Source: Clostridia bacterium
GTDB taxonomy: Bacteria; Bacillota_A; Clostridia; Christensenellales; Aristaeellaceae
Length of the DNA: 11,322 nt
NCBI GenBank assembly: GCA_025997215.1
Contig: BNUH01000094.1
Span: 1-11,322, forward strand
Direction: 5' to 3'
Shown here one piece after another: positions 1 to 6,383 of the stretch. A program made the translations under genes and the position numbers. Under the pieces are notes generated by a model. That model was not told where the DNA came from and did no database searches. It saw nothing but the letters and a program-made list of their open reading frames with translations. Each line of letters opens with the position of its first letter. The first letter of the stretch is position 1.

Positions 1-2
1 CT

Positions 3-110
3 GCCTGGCATTCCAGGCGCAATGCGTCTCAGAAAGGCGTCGAGTGGCATTTCACCACTGCCGACGCCCGCATCAAGCTCAAACATCTCTACCCTGATGT
101 TGTGATTTAG
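3..110 (+). CDS. IS630-family transposase, C-terminal end only (runs off left edge)
   Basis: The reading frame open from base 3 encodes about 35 residues ending ...WHFTTADARIKLKHLYPDVVI before a TAG at 108-110. The pattern W-x-F-T-T-x-D-A-R-I-K-L-K-x-L-Y-P is characteristic of the extreme C-terminus of IS630-type (DDE, mariner-like) transposases, which act in DNA cut-and-paste and insert at TA. The rest lies outside the window, so I cannot tell whether the element is intact. The element's right end should lie within a few tens of bases of the stop. A fragment of another gene (a membrane-bound regulator) begins right after, so this element probably truncated that gene. The exact terminal repeat cannot be assigned without its left partner. 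Confidence 0.75.
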   Translation, partial: AWHSRRNASQKGVEWHFTTADARIKLKHLYPDVVI

Positions 111-116
111 AGCTAA

Positions 117-302
117 TTAGGTACTAGATTGTCGATCGGGCCAGCCAAATCATTACACAAGCTAGCTACGGCGATTGAAATCCTCAACGCATACCCAAAC
201 ATGCGCGTTACGGTTCGTGTACCATCCTCATATATAATGGAGGATCTAGCCCAGTTACGCCGACTTGCTGCGTTCTTTTTAGGTCTAATGGGTTTAGCGA
301 TG
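117..302 (+). pseudogene. Remnant of membrane-bound AraC/YesN-type regulator: end of extracellular sensor and first half of TM helix
   Basis: This frame is open from 117 (after TAA 114-116) and encodes residues such as LNAYPNMRVTVRVPSSYIMEDL followed by the hydrophobic run LAAFFLGLMGLAM. It has no convincing start codon or ribosome binding site. It therefore looks like the surviving tail of a longer extracellular sensor domain whose N-terminus was lost at the IS630 junction. The frame continues into the palindromic element at 303-453 and stops there at 399-401. Removing 294-453 joins GGT (291-293) to TTA (454-456) in frame and yields one continuous helix, LAAFFLGLMGLAMAVWVATFISGII, followed by basic residues, as expected for a one-TM sensor regulator. 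This is the N-terminal piece of the gene described at 454-1650. Confidence 0.7.
294..302 (+). repeat. Left copy of 9-bp target-site duplication
   Basis: TTAGCGATG directly abuts the left terminus of the 303-453 element and is repeated without mismatch at 454-462. It marks the original insertion site inside the regulator's transmembrane-helix codons. Confidence 0.85.
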
Positions 303-453
303 CAGGGCAAAATCATTTACTTTTCTAGCAGCCTCTACAATCGATTTTCGGCATACACGTTGTCACTTTTCGACCCAAGAAGCGAAAAAAACGAATTGTA
401 GAGGCTGAGATTTTGCTCATATTCTGTCGAATCGAGTAAATGATTTTACCCTG
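303..453. mobile_element. 151-bp MITE-like non-autonomous transposable element
   Basis: The element begins CAGGGCAAAATCATTTAC (303-320) and ends with the inverse complement CAGGGTAAAATCATTTAC (436-453): 18-bp terminal inverted repeats with one mismatch. A second, internal inverted pair of 13 bp, CAGCCTCTACAAT (329-341) and its complement (395-407), makes most of the element foldable. There is no credible ORF. It is flanked by the perfect 9-bp duplication TTAGCGATG (294-302 and 454-462). These are the hallmarks of a miniature inverted-repeat element moved by a transposase supplied elsewhere. Families known to give 8-9-bp or longer duplications include IS256, IS1 and IS4; I cannot assign one from the ends alone. 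Element plus duplication adds 160 bp, which is not a multiple of three, so it also shifts the frame of the regulator it interrupts. Confidence 0.85.
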
Positions 454-462
454 TTAGCGATG
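454..462 (+). repeat. Right copy of 9-bp target-site duplication
   Basis: TTAGCGATG follows the right terminus of the 303-453 element directly and is identical to 294-302. Its last three bases form the ATG that opens the downstream regulator fragment. Confidence 0.85.
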
Positions 463-1650
463 GCTGTATGGGTTGCGACATTCATAAGCGGCATCATTCG
501 GCCGATCCATAGGAATGAGCAAAGCCTGCTCGCCCGCATCACGGGCTACGAGAATACCATCGCTACACAAAACGAGAGTCTGCGAACCCATATGCTGGAT
601 CGTGCGTTGTATCGAGGCCTGTATAATGAGGACGCACGCTCATCATTCCACGCGGCGTTCCCGGCATTCCCAGCGCGCTGGCGGTTAGCGTGGATACAAT
701 TCACAAGCGAGGATATGGGCGCGGATACCGCGCATCTGCCAGATTTATTCAAGGAATATTTCAGCCGCGATCTGCCCTGGATGCCATACCTGCTCATCGA
801 ACCGGATGCTCTGCTTGTTATACTGGACGATTCGCGCGCTGAAACGCCAGACTTCATACTCGATCAAATGCATCAGAAGCTAAGGGAGCGGTATGCCATC
901 GTGTCCAGCAGTGTGCTGAGCCTGCCGTATGACGATCCGCAATACTTAGCTGGGGCATTCCAGCAATTGGAGTACGAATCCACGGCGGCGCTGGGCGTAA
1001 GCAATCGCACTGCGTGTAAGAAGCCACCATTCTCCCTGCAACAGCTGCAGACGATGTATATGGCCCTATCATGCGGCGACGAGGCGGTAGCCCTACGTGC
1101 GCTAGAGGAATGCGCGTTGGCCTTGACGGAGGCTAGAGACTACGCCCTGGCCAAGAACGCCGCCCAGATGATATCATACATGCTTGTTATGGTCATGCTG
1201 GAGAACCCCACGCTCGCTAATACCGCGCCCATTCCGCTGCTGCGGCAGGGTGACTGGCAGCAGCTGTTCAAACAGGAGCTGCCTCAATGCTTCAGGGCTT
1301 ACTGCCGCGAAGTATCGGGACAGCGCAAGACGATCACACACAGCCTGGACGAGGGCATCCTGTCATTCATCGACGAGCACCTGGGCAATCCATCGCTTTG
1401 CATCAGTATGGTCGCCGACCGCTTTAAGATATCAGCGCCAACGCTTCAGAAGCGACTATACGCCGCTGCCGGGCAGACATTCTCGGTATATGTCGAGGAC
1501 GCGCGCATGTATCGTGCGCGCCGCGCTCTGATGGAGACCGTCGAAACGGTGCAGAAAATCTCCGAGGACTGCGGTTACGCCACGCCAAACTCATTCTATA
1601 AAGCATACAAAAGGCGGTTCGGCGAGACGCCGCTGTCGTTGAGGCGTTAA
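454..1650 (+). pseudogene. AraC/YesN-type transcriptional regulator, cytoplasmic part, separated from its sensor by the MITE
   Basis: From the ATG at 460 this encodes 396 residues. Residues 1-13 (AVWVATFISGII) are the second half of a transmembrane helix, followed by basic RPIHR and a coiled-coil-like linker (about 18-45). The middle ~200 residues (about 50-260) are a poorly conserved cytoplasmic domain. Residues 299-396 form a typical AraC double helix-turn-helix, with the second-HTH signature EDCGYATPNSFYKAYKRRFGETP. Related full-length proteins are membrane-anchored regulators, often of sugar-uptake or glycan-degradation genes. Here the N-terminal sensor lies on the other side of the 303-453 element in a different frame. 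No Shine-Dalgarno precedes ATG 460, so the DNA-binding half may not be made; if it is, it would lack its sensor. The long undamaged frame suggests recent inactivation. The remnant gene at 1804 may be its former target. Confidence 0.8.
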
Positions 1651-1690
1651 AGGTTTTGCCTTATTCCAGTGGATGTATATGATTTCCATA

Positions 1691-1746
1691 CGGCGATTTT
1701 CGCTTAATCACACCATATTTCGTACATTCGATTAGCTTAATCGCCG
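1691..1746. promoter_or_regulatory. Imperfect inverted repeat upstream of the 1804 gene, with a -10-like box
   Basis: CGGCGATT at 1691-1698 is matched by its inverse complement AATCGCCG at 1739-1746. Inside these arms GCTTAATC and GATTAGC extend the symmetry imperfectly. A TATAAT sits just downstream (1756-1761), but no good -35 hexamer is found 16-18 bp before it. The site lies between an AraC-type regulator gene and a gene with a strong ribosome binding site, where an activator would bind. It could be an operator, or a weak hairpin after the AraC gene; no U-tract follows it, so a terminator is unlikely. Confidence 0.3.
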
Positions 1747-1803
1747 ACACTCCGATATAATTAGCAGTACGATTCCACTCATTATTCTGGAGGTGAATAC
1801 CCT

Positions 1804-2247
1804 ATGCTTCAGCTGGAAGGGAAAACGCTGCGCTACGCCATCGACGAGTGCGGACGTTCGGCATCCTTTTACAACCGACTTACCTGCCATGAATACATCG
1901 AGCAACCAGGCAGCCTGCTTGGGCTGCGGTTCGACATGACCATATACCGCTGTTGCGGCACGCTGTCGGATATCCCCAACTATACGAAATATTTGGTGGA
2001 GCTGAACGCGCTCTATCGCCGATATGCGAATTATATCCTTAATGGGAAATTCGTCGATAACGAAGGATTCACTAGCGACAACCCGTACGTGCTGGCTAAA
2101 GGCTGGCGTGACGCAGCGGGCGGCATAGCCGTCACGCTGTGGAACCCGACGAGCAAGGCGCAGCGAGTAACTCTGCGTAATAGCGACACAGCAAAGATGG
2201 TTGACATCACATTGCCGCCTGAAAAGGCTACGGCTGCCGAGCTGTAG
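1804..2247 (+). pseudogene. Internally deleted remnant of a large (probably DUF6259-like, carbohydrate-related) protein
   Basis: This is an uninterrupted 147-codon ORF with a near-perfect Shine-Dalgarno (GGAGGTGA, 1789-1796) 7 bases before ATG 1804. Residues 1-44 (LEGKTLRYAIDECGR...YNRLTCHEYIEQPG) look like the N-terminal beta-strand start of a large glycosidase-like protein. From about residue 45 the text changes to what reads as such a protein's C-terminal part: TIYRCCGTLSDIP, YLVELNALYRRYANYIL, then a final beta-rich domain with AVTLWNPTSKAQRVTL. From memory of DUF6259 proteins, which are several hundred residues long, I infer an in-frame deletion of the whole catalytic middle, with the junction near base 1935. 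The product cannot be a working enzyme of that family. The alternative is a genuine small beta-rich protein. The preceding AraC-type regulator and the start's strong RBS fit a former sugar-utilisation gene. Confidence 0.55.
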
Positions 2248-2249
2248 AT

Positions 2250-3126
2250 TCAACTAACCGCGCTGCCCCTGGCATGCATCTTGGACGTGGCAACCCTGGA
2301 TATGTCCAGCAATGGCTTGATCTGGGTGTACATGCGGCTGCACACCGACGCATTACAGTATGTCGATCACGCACAGCTGCGCAATACGCGAACTCATAGC
2401 GCCGCTGCGCAGCAGCGTCTCGGTGGATGAGCTGTACAGGCGTATGTCCGCCAGATCAGCCAGCGGATTCTTGCCGTAGCGGGTGAGGGAGATGATCGTC
2501 GCGCCGCTTCCACGGATCTCCTTGGCCAGCGAGAGCATGTCGCTCGTTTCTCCAGTGTAGGAGATCAGGACAGCGGCGTCAGCACGGCCCAGCGACAGCG
2601 CTGTGAGTATCTGATTATGCCTGTCGGAGCAGCCGAAGGAGACCTTCTGAATACGTATGAACTTGACCGCTGCATCTAGTGCGGCCAACCCTGATGCGCC
2701 CATCCCATAGAAGTCGATCCGGTGAGCGGCGCACATGGCATCCACTGCCGCTTCCAGCTGATCTTGTTCCAATATGGCCATCGTGTTCTCGATCGCTTGG
2801 ATGCTGTTCGCGCAGATCGTGTGCATCACCTGGATGGGTGCGTCGCCAGGTCTGATATCCTCCGGCGCATACTCTTCCGACATCTTAACCTGCGACTCAC
2901 TGTATATCGTGCGGCACAGATCCTTGAACCCGGTGAAGTTCAGCGACTTGCAGAAGCGCACGACAGTTGATATGCTCACCGAGCAGGCTGCAGCGAACGC
3001 TTCCAATTGCATGTCGGCGACCGCCGCCGGGTTATCCAGTATCAGATTTGCCAGGCGTTGCTCCTTCGGGCTGAAGGCGTGCTTATTCTCGCGCAGACGC
3101 AACAGACAACCGGTGGACTCACTCAT
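2250..3126 (-). pseudogene. RpiR/MurR-family (HTH-SIS) regulator with C-terminal frameshift
   Basis: The start is ATG at 3126-3124 with AAGGA 5 bases upstream; longer in-frame starts would read through the promoter. The main frame gives 257 residues to TAA 2355-2353. The N-terminal HTH_6 domain includes the segment around residues 42-70 (SVSISTVVRFCKSLNFTGF). The SIS sugar-phosphate-binding domain spans about 125-257, with FYGMGASG and ISYTGETSDM, the latter the phosphosugar-binding S/T-rich loop. Family members normally run another ~25-35 residues after ...RIAQLxVIDIL. In the next frame, starting about 2360, comes a fitting C-terminus with YTQIKPLLDISRVATSK before TGA 2252-2250, resembling the usual YxxxxxxLDKTRxAT ending. 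One small indel near 2353-2360 therefore truncates the protein. DNA binding could survive, but the last SIS helix is lost. The gene is divergent from the peptide-transport operon and may have regulated it or the lost sugar genes. Confidence 0.7.
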
Positions 3127-3154
3127 GCGAATCCTTACCTCTTTCCGCGAAACT

Positions 3155-3170
3155 CCATGAAGTATCATGG
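3155..3170. promoter_or_regulatory. 16-bp palindrome, candidate operator for the RpiR-like regulator
   Basis: CCATGA-AGTA-TCATGG has perfect 6-bp arms around a 4-bp centre. It lies 2 bp downstream of the -10 hexamer of the minus-strand promoter (3173-3178), over the expected transcription start of the rpiR-like gene. That is where an autorepressor would sit. Binding by this regulator is inference; no second copy was found near the operon promoter. Confidence 0.4.
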
Positions 3171-3172
3171 TT

Positions 3173-3201
3173 AGTGTAAACAACACCCGGCTTCTTGTCA
3201 A
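3173..3201 (-). promoter_or_regulatory. Sigma-A-type promoter of the rpiR-like gene
   Basis: Read on the minus strand: -35 TTGACA (3201-3196), a 17-bp spacer, then -10 TACACT (3178-3173), two mismatches from TATAAT. It lies about 45-75 bases upstream of ATG 3126 and overlaps the longer in-frame N-terminal extension, which supports the short start. Confidence 0.65.
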
Positions 3202-3286
3202 CTCCCGCGCATGGTAACAATGTCGTCAACCTAAAGCAGCATTCCCCAAAGGAAAAGTATCTGAAGGAGGCAAGGGACAAAAGCGT

Positions 3287-3430
3287 CAGGGCTTGTTCAT
3301 GAAAACTCAGAAATGTGGCTCAGCGGCTTGCTTTTTACTACATTTTTTTGTTAGCTTTTTTTAGGTGGATTTCGAGTGCTGAAAAACCAGCGTATATACC
3401 GAAATCTGCGATTTTCATGAACAAGCTCTG
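3287..3430. mobile_element. 144-bp palindromic MITE-like element
   Basis: The termini CAGGGCTTGTTCATGAAAA (3287-3305) and, inverted, CAGAGCTTGTTCATGAAAA (3412-3430) match over 19 bp with one mismatch. The interior has T-rich runs and nested inverted repeats: GATTTCG/CGAAATC and GCTG-AAAAAC-CAGC. No coding capacity is credible. Like the 303-453 element it begins CAGGG and is about 150 bp long, but the internal sequence differs and no clean target duplication is visible at its borders, so the mobile origin is less certain. It sits between the rpiR-like promoter and the operon promoter. If transcribed it would form a long stem. Confidence 0.6.
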
Positions 3431-3449
3431 GCGAAAGCTGTCGTAACGA

Positions 3450-3478
3450 TTGACATGCCGTGAAGTGGGATGTATAAT
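3450..3478 (+). promoter_or_regulatory. Perfect-consensus sigma-A promoter of the opp operon
   Basis: TTGACA (3450-3455), exactly 17 bp, then TATAAT (3473-3478), with an A/T-rich stretch following. Transcription should begin about 3485, giving a leader of only ~20 bases before GTG 3507. The TTG of the -35 box is in frame with the gene and could be mistaken for its start codon. The promoter begins 20 bp after the palindromic element. Confidence 0.85.
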
Positions 3479-3494
3479 TAATTATTATAAAATT

Positions 3495-3501
3495 GGAGGG
3501 G
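3495..3501 (+). promoter_or_regulatory. Ribosome binding site fixing the GTG start of the binding protein
   Basis: GGAGGGG ends 5 bases before GTG 3507. The ATG at 3505-3507 overlaps it but is out of frame and followed at once by TGA (ATGTGA), so it cannot start the gene. GTG 3507 gives a clean signal peptide. Confidence 0.75.
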
Positions 3502-3506
3502 TTTAT

Positions 3507-5414
3507 GTGAGGCGCGTTTGCTTAACCAGGTTATCGCGCGTGCTGGCGCTGGTATTAGTTGTAGTGGTATGCGGTGTCGGTGCTGTGGAAACGGTGCCGT
3601 ATGCGGATGTATACAAGACATACTATAGTAGCTCATACGCGTCGTTCAACTATTTTTCGACGGCGTACGCCACGGTGCGCGAGATCGTCGCCAACTGCGT
3701 CGACGGGCTGGTCGAGCCGGACATTTATGGAGTATACCAGCCGTCGCTGGCTGAATCATGGACGGTCAGCGAGGATCAGACGGTTTGGACGTTCAAGATT
3801 CGCGAGGGGTTGACCTGGGTGGATCACCTGGGGAACGACACGGGAATGCCCGTCACCGCACAGGATTTCGTGGATGGCATCCGCTATATCGGCGATCCGG
3901 CCAACGGCGCGTATTCCATGCGTGTGGTTCGCAGCCTGATTGAGGGGTTGTATAGTTACTACTGGGACATCGACGATGCGGACGATCCGGACGTCGAGAC
4001 CGATTACACCCGTGAGGAGGCCGTCGCGCGATTCGACGAGACCGTCGGCGTGAAGGCGCTGGATGAGTACACAGTCGAATACACGCTCACCGGACCCGCG
4101 CCGTATTTCCTGTCGCTGATAGAGGGGAGCATGCTATTGCTGCCCATCGAGTACGACTACGCGGCGGGGCTGGGCGACGACTTCGGCGTGGACAATGAGC
4201 ACATGCTCTATTGCGGCGCGTATTATATCGCCGCGTTCGAGCGCGACAAGGCGATCACGCTGAAGGCGAATCCGTTCTACTGGGATAAGGAACATGTAAC
4301 CATATCGACCGTCGAATATCAGATCATCCCGGACGGCGCGACGTCGTTGGAGATGTTCCGGCGCGGCGAGATCGATTACACCGCCGTCGAGGCCGAGGAG
4401 TATCTGTCGATGGTAGGTTCGTCGTGGGAGCCGAACCTGATCCCGTCGGAGAACAGTTTTGCCACCAACTATTTGTGGCTGGATTTTGCAGGCGCTAACC
4501 CGGAGTTCAACGCGTTCATCCAGAACGAGAACTTCCGCAAGGCGCTGCAGTACGCGATGGACCGCGAGGCGGTATCTTCACTGCGCGACCCGATCAACCC
4601 GGCGCGCATCATCCGCAACACGATCAACGCCGAGGAAGCCATATACGACTCGAACGGCGTGGACTATACGGACTACAGCCCAATCAAGGAGATCAAGGAA
4701 ACCAACTATTCCAACCCAGAATTGGCGCGCGAGTACATGCTCAAGGCGGTCGCCGAGCTGTGCGACGAGGCGGGGAATATTGCGGGCGTTGAGGCCGCGG
4801 CCGTGGATTATCTGCCGGTCATATCGTTTGACGTGGACGGCAAGCTGCCCGTGACGGTCATGTATGTCGGCACGGACGACGAGGACGAGATAATCATGGC
4901 GCAGCTGCTCAAGGTGATGTTCGAAGAAGCGATCGGCGCGGATTTGATCGACTTCCGTCTGGCGTTCTCGACGGGCAGTTTCTACAGCACAGTCGCCGAT
5001 CCGCTCAATTACGACATATATTTCGATTCACTGTCCACGACCTACGCCGATCCGTCAGGGATACTGACGCGCATGACGACCGACGGCGCGGAGAACGTCG
5101 GATATTATGAGGTGCCGGAGTTTGACGCGATGGTCGAGGCGGCGCTAGCGGCAAAGACATTCGAGGAGCGGCTGCAGCACTTTGCTGAGGCGGAGGCGTA
5201 CCTGTGCGACAAGGCATATGTGATTCCGTTTATATCATCGCTTCGCGGGTATTACATGACCAAGACGACGCCGTATACTACGCCGCGCACACTATACGGC
5301 AATACGAAGTTTAAAGGCGCGCTGGTGCGTACGGAGCCGTTGACATATAAGGAATATCTGGAGATAGACGCGGCGTATGAGGCGGCGCGGCTGGCTGCTC
5401 TCGGGGCAGATTAA
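3507..5414 (+). CDS. oppA: Oligopeptide ABC transporter substrate-binding protein (SBP_bac_5 family)
   Basis: This 635-residue extracellular solute receptor captures peptides and delivers them to the permeases encoded next. The signal peptide is MRRVCLTRLSR plus a hydrophobic core (about 12-26). Signal peptidase I could cut after VGA at residue 26. C22 is preceded by V-V-V, a poor lipobox, so lipid anchoring is doubtful. Family-5 landmarks are SLAESWTVSEDQTVWTFKIREG near residues 80-101, the GAYYIAAFERD...NPFYWDK segment near 237-260, and a C-terminal lobe ending in a charged helix. The length suits the large Gram-positive OppA/AmiA type. The GTG start is chosen because the longer TTG start lies inside the promoter. 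It is the first gene of the operon; the next gene starts 21 bases after its stop. The sequence is acidic, typical for exported binding proteins. Family is certain; substrate (peptide versus other amide or sugar) is inferred. Confidence 0.88.
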   Translation: MRRVCLTRLSRVLALVLVVVVCGVGAVETVPYADVYKTYYSSSYASFNYFSTAYATVREIVANCVDGLVEPDIYGVYQPSLAESWTVSEDQTVWTFKIREGLTWVDHLGNDTGMPVTAQDFVDGIRYIGDPANGAYSMRVVRSLIEGLYSYYWDIDDADDPDVETDYTREEAVARFDETVGVKALDEYTVEYTLTGPAPYFLSLIEGSMLLLPIEYDYAAGLGDDFGVDNEHMLYCGAYYIAAFERDKAITLKANPFYWDKEHVTISTVEYQIIPDGATSLEMFRRGEIDYTAVEAEEYLSMVGSSWEPNLIPSENSFATNYLWLDFAGANPEFNAFIQNENFRKALQYAMDREAVSSLRDPINPARIIRNTINAEEAIYDSNGVDYTDYSPIKEIKETNYSNPELAREYMLKAVAELCDEAGNIAGVEAAAVDYLPVISFDVDGKLPVTVMYVGTDDEDEIIMAQLLKVMFEEAIGADLIDFRLAFSTGSFYSTVADPLNYDIYFDSLSTTYADPSGILTRMTTDGAENVGYYEVPEFDAMVEAALAAKTFEERLQHFAEAEAYLCDKAYVIPFISSLRGYYMTKTTPYTTPRTLYGNTKFKGALVRTEPLTYKEYLEIDAAYEAARLAALGAD

Positions 5415-5435
5415 AGGTGGAAGGGAACTGATTCC

Positions 5436-6383
5436 TTGACCCGCTACATCGTTCAGCGCATAATCCGCTCGTTGATCACGGTGGTGATAGTATTCGTCAC
5501 CGTGTTCATGTTGCTGCGGTTTATGCCGCTAAACGGTTATTTTCCCAAGGAGATATTGAAGGAAACCGATCCGGCGTCGCGCACGGCGTATCTGCGCAGC
5601 CAGGGCTTGCTGGATCATCCACTAGCGCAGCTGGGTCGGTTTCTGAACAACCTGTTCCATGGCGATCTGGGCCGTAGTTTAACGGTATACGCCAAGGTGC
5701 CGATAGCAACTTTGCTGGCCGAGAAGATACCCGTCACCGCGGCGTTTGGGTTTGCCAGCCTTATATTGGGCGTAGGCCTGGGCCTGGCGCTGGGGCTGCT
5801 GATGGTCCGCCAAAAGGACCGCTGGGGAGACCATTTGGGCACGGGGTATATCCTGGTGGTGCGCGCCGTGCCGACGCTCATCTATTTGTTCTATATTCAG
5901 GTGGGTATATCGGGACTGCTCGGGCTGCCTATGGTATTTTACAGAAATCGCCCGTTGTCGTGGATATTGCCCGCCGTATGCCTGTCGCTGGGCAGCATCG
6001 CCTGGTACGCGCTGTGGCTGCGGCGGTTCATGGCCGACGAGGAAAACGCCGATTACGTAAAATTCGCGCGCGTGAAAGGGCTGCCGAATAAGCTCGTATT
6101 GCGTCGGCACATACTGCGAAACGCGCTGATCCCGCTGGCGATATATCTGCCTAGCGACGTATTGTTCATCATATCCGGCTCGCTGATTATCGAGAGCCTG
6201 TTCGCAATACCGGGCACGGGCGGGCTGCTGACCACGGCCATCAAGAGCCAGGACAATCCGCTGGTGCAGGTTATAGTGCTGATGTACGCCGTGCTGTCGG
6301 TTGTGGGCGTGTTTTTGGGCGATCTGCTCGTGGCGTTTATCGATCCGCGAATAAAACTGACGGAAGGGGAGAGAAGCGGGTGA
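5436..6383 (+). CDS. oppB: Oligopeptide ABC transporter permease, OppB/DppB type
   Basis: This 315-residue inner-membrane permease starts at TTG 5436, preceded by a purine-rich AAAGGTGGAAGGG at 5413-5425. Its N-terminus, TRYIVQRIIRSLITVVIVFVTVFMLLRFMP, is the standard OppB first helix. An extracytoplasmic segment with GDLGRSLT (about 76-83) follows, then five further hydrophobic segments. The EAA coupling loop, which docks on the ATPase, is at about 205-235 (ENADYVKFARVKGLPNKLVLRRHILRNALIP). IIESLFAIPGTGGL (about 241-254) is the conserved OppB hairpin. The length is that of ordinary OppB; it lacks the long extracellular insertion of streptococcal AmiC. The stop overlaps the start of the next permease (GTGA), showing translational coupling. 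Confidence 0.92.
   Translation: MTRYIVQRIIRSLITVVIVFVTVFMLLRFMPLNGYFPKEILKETDPASRTAYLRSQGLLDHPLAQLGRFLNNLFHGDLGRSLTVYAKVPIATLLAEKIPVTAAFGFASLILGVGLGLALGLLMVRQKDRWGDHLGTGYILVVRAVPTLIYLFYIQVGISGLLGLPMVFYRNRPLSWILPAVCLSLGSIAWYALWLRRFMADEENADYVKFARVKGLPNKLVLRRHILRNALIPLAIYLPSDVLFIISGSLIIESLFAIPGTGGLLTTAIKSQDNPLVQVIVLMYAVLSVVGVFLGDLLVAFIDPRIKLTEGERSG

Noticed and set aside
129..401. A stand-alone 90-codon gene starting at TTG 129
   Set aside because: No ribosome site precedes it. Its last third is read through the MITE, and its first two thirds continue in frame into the AraC regulator once the element is removed, so it is a gene fragment.
1732..2253. 173-codon minus-strand ORF
   Set aside because: It mirrors the plus-strand remnant gene at 1804, which has a near-perfect ribosome site. 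The antisense product has no recognisable domain and no ribosome site was evident.
3299..3364. 21-codon ORF starting at an ATG inside the 3287-3430 element, behind AAGGAGG at 3263
   Set aside because: The spacing from the ribosome site is about 30 bases, far too long, and the ORF consists of terminal-repeat and T-run sequence.
3278..3439. Target duplication around the 3287-3430 element
   Set aside because: CAAAAGCGT on the left and GCGAAAGCT on the right share letters only when shifted; no exact direct repeat abuts both ends, so it is not claimed.
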